From assembly GCA_032207245.1 (NCBI GenBank), contig CM063502.1, positions 49,834,904 to 49,898,903 of the forward strand: a stretch of DNA of 64,000 nt. The letters are read 5' to 3'. This DNA comes from Pardosa pseudoannulata. Taxonomy: Eukaryota; Arthropoda; Arachnida; Araneae; Lycosidae. The translations under genes and the position numbers were made by a program. Each line of letters begins with the position of its first letter. Position 1 is the first letter of the stretch. This document shows, one piece after another, positions 13,459 through 22,720 of the stretch. The notes beneath the pieces were generated by a model that was not told where the DNA came from, did no database searches, and saw only the letters and a list, made by a program, of their open reading frames with translations.

Positions 13459-13885
13459 TTTGAACAGTAGATCAAAAGCAACCATCATCGTCAATTCCAT
13501 GGTTTGGTTTTGGTTAGGAGAGCTACAGTCAATTTACTGTTTTGCTATGAGAGGGATTTTCATGATAAAAGGGCTTTTAGTAATTTTCCAGCAATATTGA
13601 TTTTCTCTCCTGTTTCAAAACTTTTCAGCAATTGTTGTGGGTTTGTACTTATAAAGAGCTGTTTTAAAAACATAAAAGGAACAGTAGTACATGAGTGATA
13701 CATCAAGGGATTTTGAAGGAATATGTTGTAAAGGTATAAATGCAATACCTGTCAACACAAAAATAGAGACCGATACAGTCTTTATTTTTTCGAGGAGTGC
13801 AGTGGTAGTTTTCGAAGTATGACTTGTAACGTGTTCTTGATGAATCTTCACTCTTTAAAAGTCATTGCGATAAAAAGGCAAATGA

Positions 13886-13992
13886 AGGCCGAACGAGTAG
13901 TATGCTGCTCTCCAGTACAGAAGTTCCTGGGTTTTAATCCCTCAGCTGGCATGCATTTTTGGAATTGGTTTTAAGCATATGCTATGATCTCC
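13886..13992 (+). mobile_element. Degraded SINE fragment
   Basis: GGCCGAACGAGTAGTATGCT, CCTGGGTTTTAATCCC and GGAATTGGTTTTAAGCA follow the order of the SINE head and middle. An old copy. Confidence 0.6.
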
Positions 13993-14799
13993 TTATTCTT
14001 TAGAAAAAGAAAAGAATAGCATGTCACTTTAATTCATTGAGAAAAAGAGAAGGAATTTCTTCTACAAATAATGGACTTGAAACTTTCTTCTCATTTTTTT
14101 TTTCACTCTTCTTGGTTTGAATATCCTATTGGAAGAAATCTTGCTGCAATCATAAGCATCTTGCTGAAACTTTTTTTTTTTTATGAAACCAGGTTAGTAC
14201 ATTTTTCTTCTCTTCGTTTTCGATAATAAATACCGCACCCCCTGTTTTTCTGCATTCATTTCGATAAGGTTCTTTGGCACCTGCGGCAGAAAACTGACGT
14301 GAGCCCCTAATACAAATACAATGGAAAAAATATAAATAAGTTTTATCTCTGTAGGATATATTCGGAATGAACTCAACTTACAGAATAAAAAATGACCAAC
14401 TTTATCCTTGTGCGTTTCATAGAGAGAAAATAAATTTATAATATTATTTTCCTAGTTTTAGCATCGATAATTTCGTCTTAGTTCAAGATGTTTTGGTACC
14501 TTTTTCAATACACAGTCGAGTTATATTCCCTAGGGGTTCTTGTACCAACAAGAAGCTTAGATATGATATTATCAGTTTCAAGAGCCGTTGCAAACAGGTA
14601 TAGAATGTTTATCAATACAATTACTAAATTTATGTATGTATATGCTTTCTAATTCTCTAATTTTAATTGATGAAATCCTTCTAAAACTTCAAATGAACTT
14701 ATTTTCTTGCAGTCTTTCAGTATTGAAATTTGAAACTTTACACTAGTGAAATAGCTATGACTTCATATGTATTTAAATAAGCAAGTTTTGAAATGGAAG

Positions 14800-14960
14800 G
14801 ACGACGGAAAAGGGTAAGGTTGGATGTAGGGGTGGTGAATGGGGTAAGTCGAAGGAAAGGGGTAAGTTCGGGGTAGGGATAGTGGAGGTGTTGGCGAAAG
14901 GGGTAGGGATAGGGTAGGGAGTAAAGAAAGGGTAGGGCAACGGAAAGAGTTTAGATTGAG
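14800..14960 (+). repeat. G-rich degenerate tandem tract (GGGGTA/GGGTAGGG)
   Basis: Repeated GGGGTAAG and GGGTAGGGATAGGGTAGGG-type units. 14900-14919 has four runs of three or more G separated by 2-3 bases, a canonical G-quadruplex pattern. The matching arm at 16.35-16.43 kb holds a shorter C-rich version. Confidence 0.75.
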
Positions 14961-15240
14961 GGTAGAAGAGTTATGGGGGAAAGGGGGAAAGAGTTGTTCG
15001 AAAAATTAAAGTCATAAAAAAATTTCTGTGTTCTAAAATTGAAAAAATGAACAATTTCAAGTTTCAATATGGTAGTCTAAATATTTTTAAATTCTTACAT
15101 TTTTGAAAAACCGAAGTCAGTAAAATATTCAAAACTTTCTTCTTCTCTGTTCTACTTTAAAAATAAAAATAAAGTCAAAGAAAGTTTCAAATTCCTACAT
15201 GGAGGAACACTGTAGGAGTATGGTAAAAGAAAGGGGTAGG

Positions 15241-15582
15241 GCTAGGATCAAACCCGCGGTTAGCCATTAAGCGATTTTGGTGAGACCGGCCCTAAGTTTG
15301 AAACTAAGGGCCGGTTTCACCAAAGTTGCTTCATGTCTAACCTCGATTAACCTATGGCGCCAACCAATGGTGGGAAGAAATTCTAAGGGCCAGTCTTACC
15401 AAAGTCTTATAGTGGCTAACCGTGATTAATCTCTGTGTAAACGGAAAATCGCGTCCCACGATTGGTTGGCGTCATGGATTAATCGCAGTTAGCTGTTAAA
15501 CGACTTTGTTGAGACTGGTACTAAGTTTAAAGTGAGTTTATAGCGGTTAGTCATTATACGACTTTTGTGAGACCGGCCCTTA
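15241..15582. mobile_element. Cluster of GGGCCGG-family palindromic MITE copies
   Basis: A right half ends ...GAGACCGGCCCTAAG at 15293, a left half starts AGGGCCGGTTTCACC at about 15317, a full copy spans about 15397-15530, and a further right end closes at 15582. They are joined head to tail inside the spacer of the 14-17 kb foldback. Confidence 0.7.
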
Positions 15583-15670
15583 AAACAAAAATAAATTTAC
15601 AATTTTTTAATTAGTGGAGCCATAAAATTTTCTTTCGATTCTCGCGTTTAAAATTATCTAAAAAAGCTCA

Positions 15671-15704
<34 letters not shown>

Positions 15705-15717
15705 TTTTTTTTTTTTT
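15671..15717 (+). repeat. Poly(T) tract
   Basis: About 47 bases of T with a single AA break. It lies between MITE copies and the CRE palindrome; it could be the tail of an inverted retro-insert, but no body is recognisable. Confidence 0.8.
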
Positions 15718-15816
15718 ACAATTCTAACTTTTGGTAAATTTTCGAATCATTCATTGAAATTTTTCTTTATCGATAATATATGTGATGTTTTCTATACATT
15801 AATTGGAGCTTAAGCC

Positions 15817-16077
15817 CTTACTCTGGGAGTTGCGGTTCGTACCGAACGTTCGTTGTGACGTCACCTTGACGTCAGATTGCGGAAATTTTGACAGCAAACG
15901 ATACTTCTGTACTTTGGGGGTTAAATGAGGAAATTTACAGCAACCTAAACTATCGGTAACTTTCCGCATGTAACCCCCAGAGTACCGAAATATCGTTTGC
16001 TGTCAAAATTTTCGCAATCTGACGTCAAGGTGACGTCACAACGAACGTTCGGTACGAACCGCAACTCCCAGAGTAAG
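15817..16077. repeat. Near-perfect palindrome with CRE-like TGACGTCA motifs
   Basis: Arms of about 110 bp starting CTTACTCTGGGAGTTGCGG pair with GCAACTCCCAGAGTAAG at the right, with only a few mismatches and a loop of about 40 bp. Each arm carries GTGACGTCAC and TTGACGTCAG. The 261-bp unit has the shape of a MITE. Confidence 0.85.
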
Positions 16078-17072
16078 GCCCCTTGTGTAAAAGACAATAA
16101 AATAGAACTATCAAAATAATGATTAAGAGTACAACACAGAAACAGGAATAGGTAGGAATTTGAAATTTTTTCGACTTTATTTTTATTTTTAAAGTAGAAC
16201 AGACAAGAAAAATGTTTTGAATTTTTTACTGACTTTGATTTTTCAAAAACGTAAGAATTTAAAAATATTTAGTCTACCATATTGCAACTTGAAATTGTCT
16301 TGCTAATTTTTTCAATTATAGAACAGAGAGAATTTTTTTATGATTTTAATTTTTTGAACAACTCTTTCCCCCTTTCCCCTTGCCGTCAACTTACCCCATT
16401 CCCCACCCCTACCTCCAACCTTACCCTTTTCCGTCGCTCTTCCAATCCAAAACTTGTTAATTTAAATACATATGAAGTCATAGCTATTTCACGAGTTAAA
16501 GTTTCAAATTTCAATACTGAAAGACAGCCAAAAAATAAGTTCATTCAATAAGTTTTAGAAGGATTTCATCAACTAGAATTAGAGAATTAGAAAACATATA
16601 CATACACAAATTTAGTAACTGTATTGAGAAACATTCTATCCCTGTTTGCAACGGCTCGTGAAACTGATAAAATCATATCTAAGATTCTCGTTTTTATAAC
16701 AACGCCTAGGGAATATAACTCGACTGTGTATTGAGAAAGGTACCACAAACAGCTAGAACTACTCTGAAATCATCGATGCTAAAATTAGGAAAATAATTTT
16801 ATAAATACCTTTTCTCTTTATGAAACACACTAGGATAAAATTAGCCATTTTTTATTCTGTAAGTTGAGTTCATTCTTAATATATGCTACAGAGATAAAAC
16901 TTATTTATATTTTTTCCACAATATTTGGTAGTAGGAGCTCAAGTCAGTTTTTTGCCACAGGTGCCAAAGAACCTAGTTCCACCCTTGACTTGACCCCTGA
17001 GGATAGTCTTATCGAAATGAATGCAGAAAAACAGGGGAGAGGATATTTATTATCGGAAACGAAGAGAAAGAA

Positions 17073-17180
17073 TTAGCGATTAATCGCTGTTTAAACTGAG
17101 AATTGCGTCCTACCATTGTTTGGCTCAGTGGGTTAATCGCGGTTAGCTGTTAAATGACTTGGGTGAGACCGGCCCTTAGG
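17073..17180 (+). mobile_element. Truncated GGGCCGG-family MITE
   Basis: GCGATTAATCGCTGTTTAAA through GGGTGAGACCGGCCCTTAG corresponds to the family's right part. Its missing left part is replaced by the outer end of the foldback arm. Confidence 0.65.
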
Positions 17181-17682
17181 ATTCTATCTCAAAGTGCGTG
17201 TGGCAAATTAAGGCTGCATTGCTTAATTAGTGATTAGAACTAACCGAAGATCTTTGCAATTGAACTAGAGCGTTAATCTCCGTGAGACAGCATTGACTTT
17301 ACGATTAACTCTAATTGGCTACAATTTAGTGCATTGTCAATCTCTGATGAGTTATAACGATATGTCCAGCCCTTTGTTTTATTTTTTTCATAACATGAAA
17401 ATGGTTTCTATAAAGTTCTTTGCACTTTTGTTAATTTTGGTTTTCTCTAAATTTTGTTGATAGGTTAATATACTTGTGCAAGTTTTCTAAATAACTAAAT
17501 TTTTACCCCATCTCTCGACATTTGAAATCTGTTCTCAAACTTAACGATATGAGCTGCAAATGGTACAGAAAGTGGGGCATCAAGAGTTTTAAATGGATTT
17601 TAACAGTTATAAGAAGATTTAATTTGACGTTTTGTTATCTAATGATTAAATCCTTGTATGGTTTGTTGATAATCTATGGATA

Positions 17683-17832
17683 TAGTACTCTGGACGTTTC
17701 GAATTGGTTCGCACGTTCATTGTGACATTACTTTGACGTCATCTTAATCATTTGCTCGCATATCAGCAAGCTGAAATCAAAGTGATGTCACAACGAACGT
17801 TCGAACCATCTCGCAACGTTCAGAGTAAGCCC
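17683..17832. repeat. Diverged relative of the CRE palindrome
   Basis: TACTCTGGACG..., GGTTCGCACGTTCATTGTGA and TTTGACGTCAT pair with TCAAAGTGATGTCAC, ACGAACGTTCGAACC and GTTCAGAGTA. The termini match the 15.8-kb palindrome, so both belong to one family. Confidence 0.65.
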
Positions 17833-19169
17833 CTATGGCATCATGTTTTTTCTGCACTCATCAGTTCGTCGACTGGCATTCAGAGCTACGGGGTTCACTT
17901 TACTTTGATACACGAGGTTTCTGATGGCCGTGTATCAAACAGACATCTAAGGTAAATACACATTATTTTTTAAATTGGTTATGTCTTGTACTGTTTTCCC
18001 CGGATTAACATGGCTGAATCCCTTTAAGAGGATGTTAACTTTAAAAATATCGATTTGTTTAAATTGGCTAATATTATAGACATGGATGAGAAATTTGAAA
18101 TCTGTATCTTCGTTTTTTTAATTTATGCATATAAATTTATTTATGGGAACCTTCTTTTTTTAACTAATGTGCTCTATAAATGGTGTTTTTTTTTTATTTT
18201 TGTTTTCCTCCAAATTCCATGCATTCATATCCTAAAGTTATTCTACTTATTTTGTGTCAAAGATACAAGCGTAAAGTTTTGTATAAAGCCTTTGGTATAT
18301 CATATACGATAGCACTGTGAATAAACAAAAAGTGGCTTCATTATGTTATACACTAATGTAAAGAAAAAACTGTCAAAATGCTTGGTTTCACTGTATCAGT
18401 AATGTTTTTAGAAAATATAAATGTAGAAATATCTAAAAAAATCCTTTACAGATTTATAGGGAATTTAATAGACTCCAAAGAGAATTTTGAAGCAAAAATA
18501 TTAATTCTTGAGGTTTTAAAAACATCTTACAGATTCAAAAATGTACATGTTTCAATAGACTTTATTTTCTTGATCTGTATTAAATTGTATCCTAAAATGT
18601 AAAATGATTCCAATAATTACTGTACTACTTCGAATAAGGTTGTTTTCTCTTAAGAGTATCATGTCCCCTTAACTCTATGGGTGTTGGATGCATAAAATTT
18701 TATGCACCACAGCATGTCCATTATGTTTTTTCCGTGCTAGCTTAGCTGTACAATTCGTAATTTTGTTACAGTGTCTATGAATGAAATATTCGTAATGTTT
18801 TTTATTGCTTCACAGTCTGTCACGCTAATTTGAAAAGGCTTTATTTTAATGAATTCACTTTACAGAAATCACAGTAGCCATTATGCAAGTATATAATGTT
18901 ATCAATGTGGCATCGGGAAAGCTCATCTATTGCACTTTTCTTTCTTTTAATACAAGTAATTATTTGTTTTCTTAAAAACTTTAAAATGTAGATATTTTAA
19001 AGTTTTTACTTTATGTGTAAGTGATTTCCTTAAATCTCACCAAGAGATTGGAAACACTGTATATTCTTCATGAAGTTAACTTTTTTCTTGTAATTCACTT
19101 AATAAAAATTTAGTTATAAAATGTTCTGTTGGAGGCTTTTATAAATATCTCCAGCAATGCATAAATAAC
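17833..19169. other. AT-rich DNA, nothing firm
   Basis: Several Phe/Ile/Leu-rich frames reflect T-richness. A perfect TGCATAAAATTTTATGCA palindrome lies near 18,690. No gene seen. Confidence 0.45.
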
Positions 19170-19587
19170 TATTCTCTTTTCATATTAATAGGCAGTATGT
19201 GTTTTTATGTGGCGATGCATTTTAACTTTGTTACAAGGTTAAATTCTGTAGATTTCTGTGTATTTTCTGTATTTTATAGAAAAATGTATAATAAGTTTTC
19301 ATTTTGAATTCATTAAGTATTTATGAGTATAAATAATTGTAACAAGAGTTTTTTTTATTAGTGTTTAACAACAAATTTAAGATTTGCTAGGTTTATACTT
19401 GGGTTAACAAACGGGATCTGAAAGAATTGTGTATTTTAGTTATTGTTTTCAAGGATCATTAATCTATAAACCAGTAGCCATTCAAAATTTAAAGAGCTAT
19501 CCAGATTTTATTTTCAGCTTGGAACCAAAAATTAACATTTAAAAACTATTAAGATAAGGGAGCTTTTTAAAAATATGATCGAACAGA

Positions 19588-19791
19588 TTAAGCGAGGAAA
19601 GATGGTAACGCTTTGATCAATTTTTCACTTATTGGATCGACACCTGCTGCTTTAAATGCGCAGATGACATCTCGACAGTGTTCAGCATCATATTTATCCT
19701 CATAGAATTTGGTAATACATAACGAAGTGCACATTTTCAAAAGATTTTCTTCATGTACATTGCATTTACTTTGGAAATTTATCTTTATACT
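19588..19791 (-). pseudogene. Unidentified 67-codon open segment in the left arm
   Basis: The minus-strand frame ends CITKFYEDKYDAEHCRD, VICAFKAAGVDPISEK, LIKALPSFLA, stop. Its composition is protein-like, unlike the AT-driven frames nearby. The right-arm counterpart (plus strand, about 23,696-23,820) matches in nucleotides but is broken by deletions and stops. It could be the last exon of a duplicated gene or part of a transposon protein. I do not recognise the family; there is no ATG at its beginning, so an upstream exon would be needed. Confidence 0.35.
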
Positions 19792-20667
19792 TTATCTCAA
19801 TTTCTTGCCCTTTTAAAAAATTTCTCTCTCCAAACACTAATAATCATTGGATTTCCTTAATTATTTGAATCCACTGTATCGTTATTTTGAAAAATATATT
19901 TTTATTTATTGATAATGATGTCCGTTAGTAGTGACCTGTTTTTTACTTATTGTATGATTTTTAGAACTGATTGGTCATCTGAAATCTTCCATGGCCTTAA
20001 CATGTGTGGGCCAAAACGTTTTTAATGGAAAATTCAAATTTCAGTAACTTTCTAATGTAATTCACTCGTTGGACTAACCCTAAAAGATTTTATACATTTA
20101 GAAATTTGATATTATTTATCTGTCAATTTTATGTTTAGGAGAACCAACACTAAAAAATAAATTTTCTCTAATAATTGAGATATTGTATGACTTATTTCGA
20201 TGCTTTTGAAAACATTTCACGTCTAATTGTACCCAATGGAGATTTATTAGTATATGTGTCTACTTCAAATGCACATATCTAACTAATCTCTTTTAGGTTG
20301 AATCTTTTTTCTATATTTCTAAAGGTATGTATTAGTTATTTTAATACTGCTTTCTTCACTGACATTTGATTGTTTTTATGTATGCCTCATTACAAATCCT
20401 ATCGAGTAAGGGTCGACCATTTTTGGAATAGAGTACCGAACTCCCCTTTCTATCGACTTCATGACTTACGAATTCGACGTAAACTTCCTGTCGACCTCAA
20501 TAAATTACCACCCTTGGGCTAATATTTATTTGTTAAGGATATAGTTGGACCACTCCCACAGTTGTCCCAATATAGTAGAGTATGAATCAAATCCATTCCG
20601 TAAGATCCAGAAAAATCAGTAAAAGAATGTTCCACTGGCTAGGATACTTATTTTATACTTTCAACCG

Positions 20668-20745
20668 ACCATATTGTGTAGTGGTTAGTAGATTGTGCTC
20701 GGGCTCGATTCCGGAATAAGGCTTACCTTATGAGGGTACCCTGAT
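20668..20745 (+). mobile_element. tRNA-like SINE head, second family
   Basis: TGTAGTGGTTAGTAGATTGT (A-box region) and GGGCTCGATTCC (B box) are spaced as in a tRNA-derived promoter, but no cloverleaf or acceptor stem forms. Different from the CAAAC-tailed SINE. Confidence 0.4.
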
Positions 20746-20999
20746 AAGGCAGAAGAATGTTAAAGGCTGTAAACTGCAATTCAGAGTTATATTTTTCTGG
20801 TAGCCAAAAATTTTACTTTTTCTTTGCATCTGGTAATGCAGACATATATTAATGCCAAACACGGTTGGAAAGATGTTACTCACTTAGCATCACCAGGAAA
20901 ACACATATCGCTTAAGGAATGATCCCTAATCCAGAAGTCATCGGGACCACGAATCTATTTTACTTTCCATTAATGAACGCGGCTGATCTTTGCTCGAAC

Positions 21000-21206
21000 T
21001 CGCAATCCTCTGGCCGAACGATGGCCGATTGGTTAGGGTGCTGGCCTTCGGTACCGGAGTTCGTGGGTTCGAATCCCACAGAGGCATGGATGTTCGTAGC
21101 CGTTCGGAATCGGCTTTAAGTTGTAGGTCCCGGTCTCATTAGCCCTCGTGTTGCAAAAAGTAGACCGTAGCACTCCAAACCTAACCAAACCATCGCAATC
21201 CTCTGG
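21000..21206 (+). mobile_element. tRNA-derived SINE with 14-bp target duplication
   Basis: Body 21014-21192, same family as the copy at 1.8 kb: A box TGGCCGATTGG, B box GGTTCGAATCC, then TCGGAATCGGCTTTAAG and the GCACTCCAAACCTAACCAAA tail. Perfect duplications TCGCAATCCTCTGG lie at 21000-21013 and 21193-21206. It sits in the spacer of the 19-24 kb inverted duplication. Confidence 0.92.
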
Positions 21207-21429
21207 TTTTAAGATCGGCGCCTTTGCAGACTGAGCTCCGTTATCAATTTAACGAAGGAAACTGACAGACTCATTACTATAGTGAGTTTCACTGCTGATC
21301 GCTAGGGAAAGAAACTATGAAATTGAACTGCGATGGAAGGTTGGGAGCTTTGTTGGGACAGTGTGAAAAAAAAGCCGCACTGCTTAGTTACTCCACTGTA
21401 AGTGAAACCGTTATTACAAATAGTTTAAC

Positions 21430-22070
21430 ATAAGACCGATAGATGGCGTTGTCATCCGATTTGTTTTCGACCGCTAGAATGCTTTTAATACCGAAAAACT
21501 ATGGAAGAAACTGCACATCTAGAAGGAAGGGTGGATGGTAATTCTTGTTCGTTCTATTATCTAAAAAGTCATGTTACAAGACACTTCAACGGGCTTTTCG
21601 TAACACCACTAGGTGGCGCTGTTGTGGAATTTCCCGGTGGCCGCTAGAGGGCTTGTGACATGGAAAATCTATAAAAGTGACTACACCTGGAAGGGAGGGC
21701 GGGCTGGGAACTTTCCCCTGGTTCTTGCATTTTAGTTTTATCATTTCCAGAGTTTACTCACCACCGATAGATGGCGCTGTTTCGAAATTTTTAGTGACCG
21801 CTAGAGGGCTTTTGACATGGAAAATTTTATAAAAGTAACTACACCTGGAAGGGAGGGCGGGTTGGGAACTTTCTTGGTAGCTAGTTGTTTCCTAGTTCTT
21901 GCATTCTAGTTCAATTATTTCCATAGTTTGCTCACCACTGACAGATGGCGCTGTTTTCAGTTTATAGAGCCCGCTAGAGGGCTTGACCTATAAAAGTAAC
22001 TACACCTAGAAGGGAGGGCGGGTTGGGAACTCGCCTAACACTAAGCTTTCTAGTTCTTGCATTCTAGCTT
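21430..22070 (+). repeat. Four-unit tandem array (158-172 bp) with CTCF-like motifs, TATA boxes and GC blocks
   Basis: Each unit has, in order: an AGRTGGCGCTGTT motif, CCGCTAGAGGGCTT about 30 bp later, TATAAAAGTAACTACACC, GAAGGGAGGGCGGGTTGGGA, then GTTCTTGCATTCTAG. TATAAAAG occurs at 21670, 21828 and 21989; the first unit has lost it. CCACTAGGTGGCGC at 21606-21619 and CCGCTAGAGGGC at 21641, 21798 and 21971 fit the CTCF core as I remember it. Units 2-4 are closely similar, unit 1 is decayed. Seen: the repeats. Inferred: a promoter/insulator-like function. Confidence 0.85.
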
Positions 22071-22473
22071 AAATGTTGCAGTATCATAAATATTTCATAC
22101 CTTTTACCATTTAAAAAGAGAACTCTTGTAAAGGGTTCTGAACAGAATTGTAATACTGATCACTAAGGAATGAACCTCTCCCTCAATATGGTGAACATTC
22201 TATCTCTGAAGACGATAGAATGTTCGTAATATTTGCACGAAAGAAATCCAATATGGGTGTCATTTCAGAAATAAGGAAAGAATGCACGTGCAATGAAATA
22301 TGTATTAAAATCTAAACGTTTCTTAGAAATTGAGAATTTATTTCAGAAGTACTACAGAGCTATTTCCCAGCTATGAATTTACCACATTTCCAGAAGTCGA
22401 ACATAATCATTTTCAATCTCGAATTAAAAAACGAAATGTTAATAACACAGCATATCATTTTACACACTATAAT

Positions 22474-22560
22474 GGCCTTTCGTGGGTTCAAATTCCGTCA
22501 CTGGCGTGGAAGCCTTTAGGAGTTTTATTAGCCCAAAGTAGATTGCAGAGCTCAAAACGG
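22474..22560 (+). mobile_element. Degraded SINE fragment
   Basis: CGTGGGTTCAAATTCCG, then TTTTATTAGCCC and AAAGTAGATTGCAGAGCTC correspond to B box, middle and 3' end of the SINE, with deletions. Confidence 0.55.
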
Positions 22561-22665
22561 GCCGAGTCATTCACTGAGAAGCTCTTCTAATTAGAAAAAA
22601 CCACTGATAAAAGTAAGGGAAAAACTAAGGAACTAAATTTCAAATAGTAGGTAGCAATAGAAAAG

Positions 22666-22720
22666 TTTAGAGCTCTACAATCTACTGTTTTGCTACACGA
22701 GACCTATTACCCTTGGAGAG
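22666..22720 (-). mobile_element. SINE 3' fragment, inverted
   Basis: Reading the minus strand: AATAGGTCTCGTGTAGCAAA then ACAGTAGATTGTAGAGCTC, the SINE 3' end. It lies opposite in orientation to the fragment 110 bp to the left. Confidence 0.55.

Larger units (their letters stand above)
14195..17072. repeat. Large foldback: inverted repeat with arms of about 0.9-1.0 kb
   Basis: The left arm, about 14195-15203, is the reverse complement of the right arm, about 16151-17072. Landmarks pair in order: TCTTCGTTTTCGATAATAAA with TTATTATCGGAAACGAAGA; ACACAGTCGAGTTATATTCC with its complement at 16.7 kb; the G-rich tract at 14.8 kb with the C-rich tract at 16.4 kb; CAAATTCCTAC with GTAGGAATTTG. The left arm is longer because its G-rich tract expanded. 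The spacer carries MITE copies, a T-rich run and a near-perfect palindrome. It may be a Foldback-type element or an inverted duplication; no coding frame survives. Confidence 0.85.

Noticed and set aside
16282..16551. 89-codon frame on the plus strand
   Set aside because: It lies within the right arm of the foldback and has no conserved counterpart in the left arm.
18688..18706. Perfect palindrome TGCATAAAATTTTATGCA
   Set aside because: Short AT-rich palindromes are expected by chance in a sequence this AT-rich.
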